A DNA stretch of 64,000 nt from Calycina herbarum (taxonomy: Eukaryota > Ascomycota > Leotiomycetes > Helotiales > Pezizellaceae). The DNA is taken from NCBI GenBank assembly GCA_001414485.1, contig LLEY01000024.1, forward strand, positions 372,001 through 436,000, given 5' to 3'. The position numbers and the translations under genes are program-made. The notes under the pieces were generated by a model that saw only the letters and a program-made list of their open reading frames with translations, did no database searches and was not told the origin of the DNA. Positions within the stretch are counted from its first letter, which is position 1, and each line of letters begins with the position of its first letter. Shown here in pieces: positions 35,219-46,443 of this stretch.

Positions 35219-36511
35219 ATCGCTTTACGTTCGCTGCATTTCGGTCTGCAGTCATAGTTGCAAATGTCTCACTTCTGCACCACTTGGCAAACTGGGGTCG
35301 TAAAAGGATTACCACTTCGTCATTTAGGTTGGTGGGCGCAACAAGAAGACATTTTCAATACCGATGGGACACTCAATATTGGATTTACTTATCCCAACAT
35401 GTATATGAGCGAGGATTACAACTCCCCTCAATCAATGTACTGGTGTTTCAAAACATTTTCTGTCCTTCGATTAAGCGAGGATCACCCCTTTTGGACTTGC
35501 GAGGAACTTCCACATCCACTCTCTTCAATATCAATTTCAAGGAGGATTTTAGCACAGATGGAAGGAGAACGAACTGATGGAGGACATATGGAAGGAGGGC
35601 TAAAAAGCACCAGTGATGTCCACTTGCACCTGCAATGCAAATAATTTGTTCGTCCCCGGAACATCACTTCTTACTCTCATCTGTCTGGTCAGTTCACCAA
35701 AAAGACTCACAAAGCACGGGAAGCAAAGTACAGTAAGCTCGCATATTCATCAGCTTTTGCATTCAGCGTACCCATTGGACCGCTTCTTACCAACATGGCA
35801 CCTGATATCACATTATCTGTTAGCGATGATGATGATGGAGAGACATGGAAAAGTCGATGGGAGCCAATTGCCGCAAAATTACAGCTAAGGCAATCGGGCT
35901 TGAAAGATATTGGAGGAAAGGAAATCTTTTCACCGACATTAATAAGTTCCTGGAAACCTTGGAAACCATCTGAGATCCTGGTAACAACGACTCTCATCCC
36001 ACCTAGGACTAGATGGCCAGGATGGCATGTTCGAGTTCATAAATTGAGCTTCCCATTATCCCGGGAATTCAAGGGCCTCCAAATAGTTGATGCTGGGTTT
36101 GCGATTTCATGTCAGAATGCCAGAGGTGGTTTTTTGAACGAACTAAGCACTGATCTGAGTTCACACGATATCAACGATGATGGGTCTCTCGAGGGTACAT
36201 GGCGAGATGATTCTAGTTGTCTGATACTGTCAGGATCTGCAGCAAGTGGCGTATGTTCTCTGATGACGAGTTCTGACCAGGGCTCGAAGCACACAGTGGT
36301 TGCTTCTCTCTTAAAACCCGATGCGAATACCAACTTGGTGGCTCAACGAAGTATTGTTCCGACCATGCACCATTATTTCGAACCTTACGGAGAAGACAAT
36401 GAAATAAGAGATGCCGCTGGAAGAAATGTGGGAATATGGTTCGCGACGGGGATTTTCGCGGTGGCTGGAACGGCGGGAATTGATCGTGAAATGATATTGA
36501 AAATGTGGTGA
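35219..36511 (+). pseudogene. DUF2264 protein, 5'-truncated and frameshifted
   Basis: DUF2264-type sequence (a fungal and bacterial family of six-hairpin-like proteins of unclear function) can be followed through three frames. [17 protein letters not shown] starts near 35229. [20 protein letters not shown] is in another frame, about two bases apparently being lost at about 35293. The segment [17 protein letters not shown] follows. EHHFLLSS is in a third frame, and then SGQF after a 4-bp tandem duplication (TCTG TCTG, 35680-35687). From there a long open frame encodes AREAKYSKLAYSSAFAFSVP and the C-terminal domain to the TGA at 36509-36511. The N-terminal half expected for the family (roughly 350 aa) is absent. 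Starting at the ATG at 35795 would give only a 238-aa C-terminal piece. Confidence 0.7.
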
Positions 36512-36979
36512 GAAACCGGAGTTTGAGCTGAAAAATCATTTGGATGGAATGGCTGACGGTTGATGGTTAAATTGGGCAGTGTGTGAGCTAGTCTAAAGTA
36601 TTGTTTCTAGCAACAGGTGGATCAAAATCAATAGCACACACTTTAGTGCACATAATCTCAGCCCTACTTATACCTGCTGGGGGGATTGAGGAAAGACTTG
36701 AACCTCATTGACATACACGTGCTTATGTTATACAAAACGTAAAGCTGTGATAATTCGATCTTCAGCTGTAGACTTTCAGCTTGACAAAAGGGAATGCTAG
36801 AAGTTTCTAGACTTGTTGTTAATGACGAGAAATATGATGAAGGAGCTTGAAATCCGAGACATGTTTATTTGAACTGGACTCTAAGTTGTTTCAATAACAC
36901 AAACATTCTTGATTTCGATCCTCACCCTCCACATTACCGCCATCTAAACCTCAAAACATGCACAACCAAAACTACGAGA
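36512..36979. other. intergenic region / promoter of the small secreted protein
   Basis: About 470 bp. The stretch 36775-36840 resembles 37765-37830 upstream of the second copy (for example AAAAGGGAATG against AAAAGGGAAATG), showing that the duplication of the small secreted genes included promoter sequence. Confidence 0.5.
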
Positions 36980-37351
36980 ATGAAGTTCTCCCTCATATCA
37001 GTTGCAATTATCACCTTCTTAACAAGTACTTCTGCAACGCGCTGCACAAACGGCCTGGATTTTTGTTCTTCGAGTCTCCAGAGAATAAGTAGGGCCTTCT
37101 TTTCTTCCCCTTTCCCACCATTAACACAAACAATAACTAACATGCAAAAACAAGCTGATTATCAACCGGCCATAGTAGCTAAACTCCAACGAAAGAAAAT
37201 ACCACCCACCAAAGAGAACATGAATAGGATTCTTTATCATTGCAAGGATGATGCTGGAGGATTATTATCAAACAGAAGTGTTGGAAGTGTGGGGATGGAG
37301 GGCTCACTGAGCTCTATCATAGTGATGGCTGTCAACATGACTGGAGCATGA
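36980..37351 (+). CDS. small secreted protein (MKFS-type), about 101 aa
   Basis: ATG at 36980 opens a signal peptide (MKFSLISVAIITFLTSTSA). A 66-nt intron at 37089-37154 (GTAGGG...ACTAAC...CAAG) gives ...SSLQR-ITDYQPAIVAKLQ... and a mature peptide of about 80 residues with three cysteines. The intron is a multiple of three and contains no stop, so an unspliced frame of 123 aa is also open. The C-terminus in this frame (SVGSVGMEGS...) lacks cysteines, while the +1 frame there reads KCWKCGDGG with more cysteines. That suggests a recent frameshift just before 37280. Small secreted proteins with MKFS starts are common fungal effector candidates; the function here is unknown. A broken paralogue follows at 37947. 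Confidence 0.6.
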   Translation: MKFSLISVAIITFLTSTSATRCTNGLDFCSSSLQRISRAFFSSPFPPLTQTITNMQKQADYQPAIVAKLQRKKIPPTKENMNRILYHCKDDAGGLLSNRSVGSVGMEGSLSSIIVMAVNMTGA

Positions 37352-37946
37352 GAAAGAGAGTAATTTTTGAAGAATGAATAAATGAAAAGGGCAGTTTGAT
37401 GTTGAGTTACATGTTTGGATCTTGAGAAGTCAAGGTCTAGGTCGCTCGCTTAGCAATATAACCACCAGTTAGATTTTATTTTGTCATTAGATAATAGGTT
37501 ATTTTCTCTCCTGGTACAACGTTTTACGGTGATTGACCAGTTGAAGATGTGATTTGAAAGCACGGCGAAATTAGGTAACACGTAGAAAGATAACAGTGTA
37601 TAACGTTCTTAGATTGTTTATTGTAGAGATGGGCGCGCGATGATTTCAAGCCAGGGTGGGTCGATTAGTCGACGCACACCAAATCCGTACCTTCTCAAGT
37701 ATCGCCTGTCTTTTTTCCAGCAGTATCTCCTTGCTGATCTTTCGATATTCAACTGTGTGTTTATCAGCTCAGAGAAAAGGGAAATGTAGGAGTTCTAGAA
37801 TTCTTTGTTGAGTGAGCTGAGAGAGAGCAAGGCATAAAGTATAATGAGAGTGTAGTAAATCATTCATAATTCTTTTCAATGATACAAGAAGTCTTGACTC
37901 CCAGACTCATTACATCAATCCAACCCAAAACAAACAAACCACGAAA
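37352..37946. other. spacer of the tandem small-secreted-gene duplication
   Basis: About 600 bp without a gene. The last 200 bp resemble the promoter of the upstream copy, ending in a similar AAAATGAAGTTCTCCCT start context. Confidence 0.5.
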
Positions 37947-38165
37947 ATGAAGTTCTCCCTATTCGTCTCAGCAACTCTTCTTGCCCTCTGAACAGGCTAC
38001 ATTTACTGTGGTGGAAACCTTCTCAAATTAGGTTTGTTCCTGGAGATCGTCCCCTCATTCCTCCTCTTCCTCACTCCCTCTCAGAAAGGAAAACACATAC
38101 AACGATTGACAAGCAAGCAGATGAGGATGCCTACTATCCAGCGATTGAGTGTTGAGTTGTCCTTC
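37947..38165 (+). pseudogene. second small secreted protein copy, broken
   Basis: ATG at 37947 begins MKFSLFVSATLLAL and meets TGA at 37989-37991, inside the signal peptide. After it, YIYCGGNLLKL and, past a plausible intron start (GTTTGT at about 38032), DEDAYYPAIEC followed by TGA can be lined up with CTNGLDFCSSSLQR and DYQPAIVAKL of the copy at 36980. I read it as a degenerate tandem paralogue. Confidence 0.5.
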
Positions 38166-38275
38166 TTAGTCTTGGGACGTTGGAACAATCGTCGTTCTTC
38201 GCGCAGACAAGAACCGCGGGTGTTTTCAGAGGTCTCTGTTATATTTTAGTGTGCTTCCGAAGCCATACAAGTCTC

Positions 38276-38503
38276 TTTTTGGCCGCCAAAATAATATTGG
38301 CTTACTCGTAGCTTACTCACCGCTTACTGGCAGTTTACTGGCGGCTTACTGGATGCTTACCGTGGCTCACACGTGACTACCCTTTGGCCCCCAAAATACT
38401 GTTTAGCTTACTCGACCTCTGCTAGCTCACTCCACCTTGGCTAGCTCACTCGACTTTGGTTAGCTTACTGGCAACTCGATTTTTGGCCACCGAATTAATT
38501 TGT
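38276..38503. repeat. TTTGGCCNCCAAA-headed tandem block with GCTTACT repeats
   Basis: The near-palindromic motif TTTGGCCGCCAAAAT recurs at 38278, 38393 and 38482, with variants CCCCCA and CCACCG. Each of the two intervals between them is filled with imperfect 10-15 bp repeats of GCTTACTCG/GCTTACTGG/GCTCACTCG (at least ten copies in all). Non-coding. Confidence 0.7.
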
Positions 38504-39156
38504 TAGGAGTGATTTCTTATGTGCACAACTCCATATCGCTTTCATCGTCCGTATTCTTCCCTCACCCCAAGGACCTCCTGCACCAGCAAAAATTTTAGAC
38601 TCTAAAAATACGATACCCTCTAATGAAATAGTACATCAAAGATAAGATAATAAACTACAAATACGTTCTCAAACTTCTAGGACACTTTAAAAGATCACCT
38701 GAACTCACGCACTTTCCGTACCTAAATAAACACAATCCAACCATTTCGCACAATTTCAAAATATTACCCAACTCATTTGGGACAATCAAAGTAATTATTC
38801 TAGACGTCTGAGACAACTCAAAATTTTACTCCAGTTGTTTAGAACAATGGAAGTAAATTAACCCAGACTTCTAGCACCTATGCGCTCGTGGAGGAAGGAG
38901 CGTCTTAATGTAAACCCTGTTTAACGACGATTGATACCTATGCTGCTTTTCTCGTAGATAAAGTTTCAAAAATGATACCCACAAAACCACCAATCTCACC
39001 ACCTAAAACCACAATTCAGAAGAAAGAATTATTTTTGTATTTCATTTTAGTATAGAACAAATGAACCTAGTCAACGAGTCGCCAACGAAAGCCCTCGAGA
39101 CACCCTAACTTATACACAATCAATTTAAAGCAACGTACGAAAAAGATTTCAAGCAT
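38504..39156. other. AT-rich non-coding sequence with imperfect GGGACAAT-type repeats
   Basis: From about 38660 to 38880, units resembling CTTCTAGGACA, TTTGGGACAATCAAAGTAATT, TCTGAGACAACTCAAAATTT and TTTAGAACAATGGAAGTAAATT follow one another at roughly 30-45 bp spacing. No frame is supported. The part nearest 39156 is probably the CPA2 3' UTR. Confidence 0.45.
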
Positions 39157-42100
39157 CTACAATGGCTTTCCACCAATGAAATCAGACCATCTGCGGACCT
39201 CTCCTGGGATACCCTCCATTCGTGGCAACTTCTCGTTCATGCATTGGGCAAAGAGCTCAGCAGTCTTTGGCTCCATGAAAAGTGGCACACCAAAGTCAAC
39301 AGCATTTCGGCGCATAACATAGTCGACATCAAGAACCGTCTTTCCACGGGCCTGGGCCAGGTTGAAACATCCACGGATATCGTACTTTTGGAATACCTCT
39401 CTCAAAGCACGCTTATCCTCAGTTGGGAACTCGATAACCTCAACTTTGACATTGTTCTCGGCAGTCGACTCGAGGAACTCCTTCACCTCTTGCTCAGCGG
39501 CGTAAAACTTGTAACCGAGAGGTGACAAGTAGTTGACAATCTTGGCGAGGGAGTCCTTGGTGACGTCTCCACCGAGCAAAAGACCCTCTCCTGGCTCTGG
39601 CATGCGGAAGTTCATGGTAGATTGCAAAGATGCCCAGTAAGCCTCAACGAGATTCTTTCCGAAGCAAGCAATTTCACCAGTGCTGGACATCTCAACGCCC
39701 AAGAAAGGATCGGCACCAGCGAGACGAGTCCAGGAGAACTGTGGAACCTTGGTAGCGAGGTAATCACGCTTGATAGCCATGAGATCCGTTGGCTCAGGAA
39801 CGCCCTTGCCAACGAGAGCCTTGGTGGCAATATCGATGAAGTTAACACCGAGAACCTTGCTGACGAATGGGAACGAACGGGATGCACGCAAGTTACACTC
39901 AATGACCTTCAAAGCAGGGAGACCACCTTCTGGGTCATCAGCCTTGATAATTTGCATGTTGAAAGGTCCAGTGATGCTCCATGCCTTGGCAACCTTGACG
40001 GCAATTTCCTTGACACGGTCCATGGTAGTTTGATCGAGAGAAGCTGGAGGAAGGACAAGGGTAGCGTCACCGGAGTGGACACCAGCTTGTTCAACGTGCT
40101 CACTGACAGCGTGAACGATGAGCTTGCCATTGGAACCGACGGCGTCGACATCAATCTCTTGAGCACCCTCAATAAACTTGGTGATAACAACTGGGTGGTC
40201 TGGGGAAACATTGCTGGCAGCCTCAAGCTTGTCTTTGAGCTCGTCCTTGCTTCGGATGACAGTCATGGCGGCACCGGAGAGAACATAAGATGGTCGAACA
40301 AGAACTGGATAGCTGACTTCATCGGCAAAGGCTTCAGCATCAGCGACAGAAGTGAGTTCCTTCCAAGCAGGCTGATCAACATTAATGCTATCGAGAATCG
40401 CAGAAAACTTTTGTCTATCTTCTGCTTTGTCGATATCCTTGGGATCAGTACCGAGAATCTTTGCACCGCCGGTTTCTTGAAGGCGGAGGGCGATGTTTTG
40501 TGGAAGTTGACCTCCGACAGAGACAACAACACCCGTAGCAGCCTCAAGCTCGTAGATATCCATAACACGCTCGTAGCTCAACTCTTCAAAGTAGAGCTTG
40601 TCGGCAGTATCGAAATCAGTGGCTAGAAGACAGTCAGTAGTGTTTCAGGAAAGGATTCAACTATCTATATTCTCCGAAAACGTTTAGAAGAATGAGAAAC
40701 CCGAATTTTTGATTCTCCTAAACGTTCTCGGAGAATAAAGATAATCATCGTAGATTTGCGTTAAACTCACAATACGTCTCCGGGTTATACGGAACTGATG
40801 TTAGCTGTATGTTTGAGTGGAATTGGAAGTCAAACTTACGTTGATCATAACGGTCTTCTTGCCCATCTCCTTCAAGGCAAGGGTGGCGCTGACGGCACAC
40901 CAATCGAATTCGACGGAGCTACCAATTCTGTAGACACCACTGCCGAGAATGATAGTTCCATGGTCGTCGAAAGTCACATCGTGAGTTGTGGCATTGTAGG
41001 TTGTGTACACTGTAAGAAAATTAGCATATATTTTCTCAATGAAAAAATAGCCGAGTTAAGCCGGTATTAGCCGAAGCGATGAAATTTCCTTCGAAAATTG
41101 AGTGCTTGAATGCACCTGCCATATTGAAAAATGTTCGAAACATCTGGGACAATTTTAAATATTCGCCTAAAGGTTTAGGAGAATGAGAAGTCCGAGTTCT
41201 TAATTCTCCTGAACCTTTTCGAACAATTCATGATTTCGGAATGAACGAACGAAGCGGTGTTCGTGGAACACCCATTTCTAACAACTGGGAGGAAAGAGAA
41301 ATAAAGGGACTTACAGTAGTTAGTGTCTGCAGGGAACTCAGCGGCAAGAGTATCAATTCTCTTAACGAAAGGAGTGACGCCAAAGTTCTTTCGGCGGGCT
41401 CGCACTTCGTCCTCTGTACTTCCAACTGCCTTGGCAATTTGTTTATCAGAGAAACCCATCTTCTTGGCCTTCATGACAAGCTCTTTCTTCAAGCCAAAGA
41501 GACTTCCAACATCCTCCAATTGGCGTGTGCAGTCGACAATGTTTTGGAGCTTATACAAGAACCATTTGTCAATCTTGGTAAGATCATGGACTCTGTCAAC
41601 TGAGTAGTTTTCGTGAAGCATGGCCTGTCCAACAGCGAGCCATCGGCGATCAGTTGGGTGGGAGAGCTCATAATCAAGGTCTTCGAAATGATCACCTTGG
41701 AATCCGACGAATCTGGGGTCGACTTGTCGAATAGCCTTTTGGATAGATTCCTCAAAGGTTCGGCCGATGGCCATAACCTCACCAACAGATTTCATGGCAC
41801 TACCGATGTCACGCTTGACATGTTGGAACTTGGCCAAATCCCATCGAGGGATCTTGGTAACAACATAGTCCAAAGAAGGCTCGAAATTAGCGGTGGTGGT
41901 CTTTGTAACAGCGTTTGGTAGTTCAGGGAGAGTGTGTCCGAGACCAATCTTTGCAGCTGTGTAAGCAAGAGGATATCCAGTAGCCTTGGAAGCGAGAGCA
42001 GATGAACGCGAAAGACGGGCGTTGACTTCGATAACACGGTAATCAAGTCCATCGGGCTGTAAGGCGTATTGGACATTGCACTCTCCGACTACACCCAAAT

Positions 42101-43451
42101 GTCTGACAATCTTGATGGCAGCTGAACGAAGCATGTGGTATTCCTCATCACTGAGAGTTTGACTGGGCGCGACCACAATGGAGTCACCGGTGTGAATTCC
42201 GAGAGGATCGAAGTTCTCCATGTTGCAAACCGTGATGCAGTTGTTGCTGGCGTCACGAACCACCTCATACTCAACCTCTTTCCATCCCTTGAGAGATTTT
42301 TCGACCAAAATTTGAGGGGACAAGGTGAGAGATCTTGCAGACATATTACGGAGCTCTTCCTCATTGTTTGCAAAACCCGAACCAAGACCTCCAAGAGCAT
42401 AGGCAGCTCGGACGATAATTGGATAACCAATTTCCTTGGCGGCGTCCAAAGCCTCATCAACGGTGCCAACAGCAATCGATTGGGCGACTGGAATGTTGAT
42501 TTCACCAAGAGCTTTAGCAAAGAGATCTCTGTCTTCGCTTGTCTCAAGGGTCTTAATGCTGGTACCCAAGACTTTTACACCATATCGCTCAAAAATGCCC
42601 ATTCTCTCCATCTGGACACCTAAGTTGAGGGCGGTCTGACCACCGAATGTGAGGAAGATTCCATCTGGTCGTTCTCGTTCGATGACATATGTGACATATT
42701 CGGGTGTGACTGGGAGGTAGTAGACCTCGTCGGTAAGAACGTGCTAGTAAATTATTAGCATTGAGTATTGAATATAATATAATAGGCAAGTTAAACATAC
42801 TGCAGTTTGGATGGTTGCAATGTTAGGGTTGATGAGAACTGAGGAGACACCGGCTTCTTTCAAAGCCTTCAAAGCCTGGGATCCTGTTGAGACGAAGTAT
42901 TAGCATTGCTTGACCAATTTCACCAAAACCATTTCCTATTACGCCATCAAGTTCGCAACAACCAAAAGCTTATCACCAAAGGAACCTGGGGCAACCAAGG
43001 GCACTGCGCAACATATTGAGAGTTGTGTATAACCCAATTGAGTTACATACCCCATTTTCCCTCCCAAAGTGACTCATTCCACCCAAAGGGTGAAAAATTG
43101 GAAAAAGTACGAACCTGAGTAATCGAATTCTCCAGCTTGTCCAATTGACAAACCTCCAGATCCAATAACCAAGACCTTCTTCACATCGACAGGGTTCTTG
43201 GCTCCCTTTATGACTCCACTCTCCAAGTATGCCTTCGCATTCGGGGCGGTCTGGCTTTGGTCTCGACGAGTGACTGAGATGGAGAAAGAACGAATTGGTT
43301 GAGCATTCTTGCCCGTGACAGCTTGTGTCTTAGGATAGAGGCATCGGGGAGTGCTGCGGACGGTGGAGAAGTTTCTGCCGCCAATGGAAGGGATTCTCAT
43401 TTGACGGAGGGAGCAGCTCGAGCGAGTTGCTGCGCGGATGGAGAAAGCCAT
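39157..43451 (-). CDS. CPA2: carbamoyl-phosphate synthase, arginine-specific, large subunit
   Basis: Exons 43451-43115, 42883-42801, 42743-41315, 41009 to about 40836, 40794-40771 and 40622-39157 give about 1170 aa. The N-terminus is Arg/Ser-rich, as expected of a mitochondrial presequence ([19 protein letters not shown]). Two tandem synthetase halves follow, beginning [20 protein letters not shown] and [20 protein letters not shown], each with ATP-grasp motifs ([34 protein letters not shown]). There is no aspartate transcarbamylase fusion, so this is the arginine-pathway enzyme rather than the pyrimidine one. It makes carbamoyl phosphate from bicarbonate, ammonia (delivered by the small subunit) and 2 ATP. 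The tiny fifth exon is awkward: the obvious donor at 40839 (AAC|GTAAGT) breaks frame, whereas a GTTTGA donor at 40835 keeps it and leaves a 41-bp intron. Two introns carry hairpin elements. Confidence 0.93.
40668..40737. repeat. hairpin element in a CPA2 intron (copy A)
   Basis: A 70-bp inverted repeat: TATTCTCCGAAAACGTTTAG on the left pairs with CTAAACGTTCTCGGAGAATA on the right, around a loop with GAATGAGAAACCCGA. It lies wholly within the 148-bp intron 40623-40770. It is related to copy B at 41132-41225. Confidence 0.8.
41132..41225. repeat. hairpin element in a CPA2 intron (copy B)
   Basis: The inner arms AGGTTTAGGAGAAT (41171-41184) and ATTCTCCTGAACCT (41203-41216) pair. Outer arms TGTTCGAAA and TTTTCGAACA extend the structure. 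The loop GAGAAGTCCGAGTTCTTA is close to the loop of copy A. It lies in the 305-bp intron 41010-41314. Confidence 0.75.
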
Positions 43452-44742
43452 GGTGCAGAGAGTGGGATTGAATTTTCTTCAATCGGACTTCTTGACACTC
43501 AATGGAGATCCTACCGCCTTTCGAGGGGGTTGGGGGTTCTTGTTCGACTGTGGAAAGTCGTTGTGTTGGGTATCGGTGGTTGTGGTGGATTTTTCTTTCA
43601 AGGAAAGCTTGTCGGTGAAAGATAAAGTCCCTAGGTTTGCTGAAGGGGAGAAGACGTTAATCGGTGGTGTTATAGGTAATTATGACGGTACAACTCACAA
43701 GCTTGCTTGGCTCGAAATCTCTCAACATGGTCGATGAAGGGGAATTGGGGAATGTGGTGTTAGAGTTGAATAGTTGTGAAATATTCCAGGTCAGAATTAT
43801 TATGTTAGGTAGGAGCTTGCCTAGCGCTGCGTTGCAGTAACACTAGCCCCAGCTTTCTGGTGGTGGTGCTTGGCGAAGAGCCCCTCCTTGCTAGGTGAGG
43901 TGAGTATGCCTGTAGCTCCGAGCCCGGCCTGCTGCCGTCGATTTTTTCTGCCAACCAAGCCCTGTAGCTCCCTCCTGTACCTAGTTCCTGTAGGGAGTCA
44001 CGTTAGATCAAGATTTTCGCGGCTTCCCCCCAGAAACCCCCCCATTGAGGCACTTTTTTGCCTTAGATGTTGGAAAATGACGAATTGGAAGAGCGTGCCT
44101 CGTTACCCCTGGTCAAAATGATTTTGCTGCTTGCATGTCGTGAGCGGGCGCCAATGATGGCCTCTGAATTGGCATCCCTGTGTGAAGATTTGGAGGCAGA
44201 AATTTAATCTTGCATTCATGATATCATGTACCGCGTGAGGGTACAAACATACTGAGCTGATCACGAATCCTCTTTGAAAATTGCAATTGGTGCTACTCTC
44301 CTGTGTGCGTTGGGTGGTTAGTTTTTGAGCCATTCAGTTTAATTGAAGTCACGACGAGCTATGTAATTATAGACCAAAAAAAAATACTAATTTGATAAAC
44401 CAAAGTAGGTTGGTATATCTAGACAAAGTTAAGCCTTGGTAGAGATGACCTGTCAAGAATTTCGTCAGACCTTGATCCATGGTGGGCCCATGGTGGGGGT
44501 TAGGCTGGGCTGCTCCAGGTCGTTGGAAAAACCACTTCAGATTCATTTTCTCATAAACTCGTAAAACAATAGGTACTTCCAGAAATATGGAGTATCTTTT
44601 GTGGTACACCTAAACATCAGCTCCACAACAGAAGAATCCGATATCCATCAAGGGATACTCTTCGAATCGGGAGACTTCCAGTCGCGGATAGAGATGGGCC
44701 CATGTTGGGATAGAAAGCTATTTTCTCTAGTTTTCCCTCCGT
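43452..44742. other. intergenic region upstream of CPA2
   Basis: About 1.3 kb between the CPA2 start and the stop codon of the PheRS gene. It holds the CPA2 promoter. No supported gene, RNA or repeat; short frames on both strands look incidental. Confidence 0.45.
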
Positions 44743-46443
44743 CTATGACTTTTCTAACCTTACAGCCGGATTTCTCTCAATGAACGCCAGATCTACCTTG
44801 TGTCCCAACAACTCACGAATGTTGTTAACCTGTTATAAGAATTAGCAGTGACGCAAATGTATGGAAGGGCCACATTACCTTGTACTTAATCATAGTTGGT
44901 CTCTCCAGACTCAATCCCCAACCGAAAACCCGCATATCTTTGGGCAAACCCATTGCCTCCAACATTTCCGGCCTGAACATGCCACTATTTCCAATCTCGA
45001 CTAGCTTGTTCAATCCCTTGTGGAAACTGAAGATCTCCATACTGGGCTCGGTGTATGGGTTGTATGCTGGCTTGAAACGTAGATCCTCAATACCCATCTT
45101 GTTGAAGAAAATTTCCATAAACTCCATCAACCCACCCAATGACAAACCATAATCGGCAATGACACCTTCAACTTGGTGGAACTCTGCCAAATGTGTTGCA
45201 TCAACGGTCTCGTTACGGAAAACACGATCAATTGAGAAATAGCGAGCTGGCGGTGGTCTTCCATCGGGTCCCTTTTGAGACGCCAATTTGTGAAGCATTG
45301 CCGTTGAGATGGCTGTGGTGTGTGTTCGGAGAACCAATCGCAATGATTCATCTTCAGCCCAAGGATATCTATAACCTATTGAACCGTACTTGCCCTTTTG
45401 GTGTACTTCCTGAACATTCTTCCAGTATGCTTCATAATCACCCTTGTCAGCTTCTGACTCTGCGTGTGGTTTATCCGCCGTCTTTGGGTCTGAGATGTAA
45501 AAGGTATCTTGGAGATCACGAGCAGGGTGTTGTTGTGGAACGAAAAGAGCATCGAAATTCCAGAAGCCTGTCTCAACATATCGGTTTGTTGGCATTTCCT
45601 CAAATCCCATCTCAAAGAAAATTTGGCGGAACTCGTGTCGGACCTTGTTTAGTGGATGCAGGGCTCCAGCATTTTGATCTGCTCCAAGCGATTTGAAGTT
45701 ATAAGGTTTGAAAGCGGCAGTTTTCCACGCGCCCCTGAAAATCTTAGTACGACTTCTACTTATCAAACTTGAAATAAAACACTCACGAAGAAAGCATGTC
45801 AGCAGTTAAGTCCGTTTCTTCCTTTGTGATCTCGAGAGCGAATTTAGGACCCTTCGAAATCTTGAAATGAATAATCTTCTGCATCTTTACTAGTTTTCTC
45901 TTCTTCAAGTCTGCGATTATCTTTGGATCCGGGTGGGCTCGTGTTTCTTGTATGATTTTCAATTGCTCGCGGGTGGTATCTTGTATGGAATCGGTCTGGG
46001 TATATTATTAGTATCTTATCGCAGAATGAGGGGTATCTTGGACTCACTGAAGCTACCAAACGCCCCTCCTTTCCTTTGGCAATCCACTTGGATTTGAAAG
46101 CTTTCCCCTGACCAACTTTTACGACATTCTTGTCGCCAACTGCCACCTCGAGTTCGGCAACCGTGAGACCAGCAACAGCTGTTCGCAGTGCCTCAAAGAC
46201 TCGCGCTTCATGACTACCATTTGCGGCAATTTCGAGAGCTTCTGCTTCTAGGACAGCCTCTTCTCTATCAATGGTATCATATGTGATCATAGATCTCGAG
46301 GCCAAACGGTCCAATGCGCCTTTCAATTCGGTCGACTTGTATGAGGGGAAGGTTTCTGCGGAGAGTATTGGCTCTTGCTGGGAGAGGGCCTTGAGGATTT
46401 CGGAGGGGAGGTCGCCCGATTGTCCATCTTGCACGTTCGCCAT
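44743..46443 (-). CDS. FRS2: phenylalanyl-tRNA synthetase alpha subunit, cytosolic
   Basis: Four exons (46443-46048, 45995-45787, 45734-44879, 44829-44743), all with GT...AG junctions in frame, give 515 aa. The start ATG ([20 protein letters not shown]) fits the N-terminal winged-helix region of the eukaryotic alpha subunit. The class II synthetase core is visible: [39 protein letters not shown], motif 2 [20 protein letters not shown] and motif 3 [12 protein letters not shown]. The end is [16 protein letters not shown]. It joins the beta subunit in an alpha2-beta2 enzyme charging tRNA-Phe in the cytosol. There is no targeting presequence, distinguishing it from the mitochondrial form. Length is normal. 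Confidence 0.95.

Noticed and set aside
39622..40626. 334-aa plus-strand frame opposite CPA2
   Set aside because: Antisense shadow of the strongly conserved ATP-grasp domain; no homology-like features of its own.
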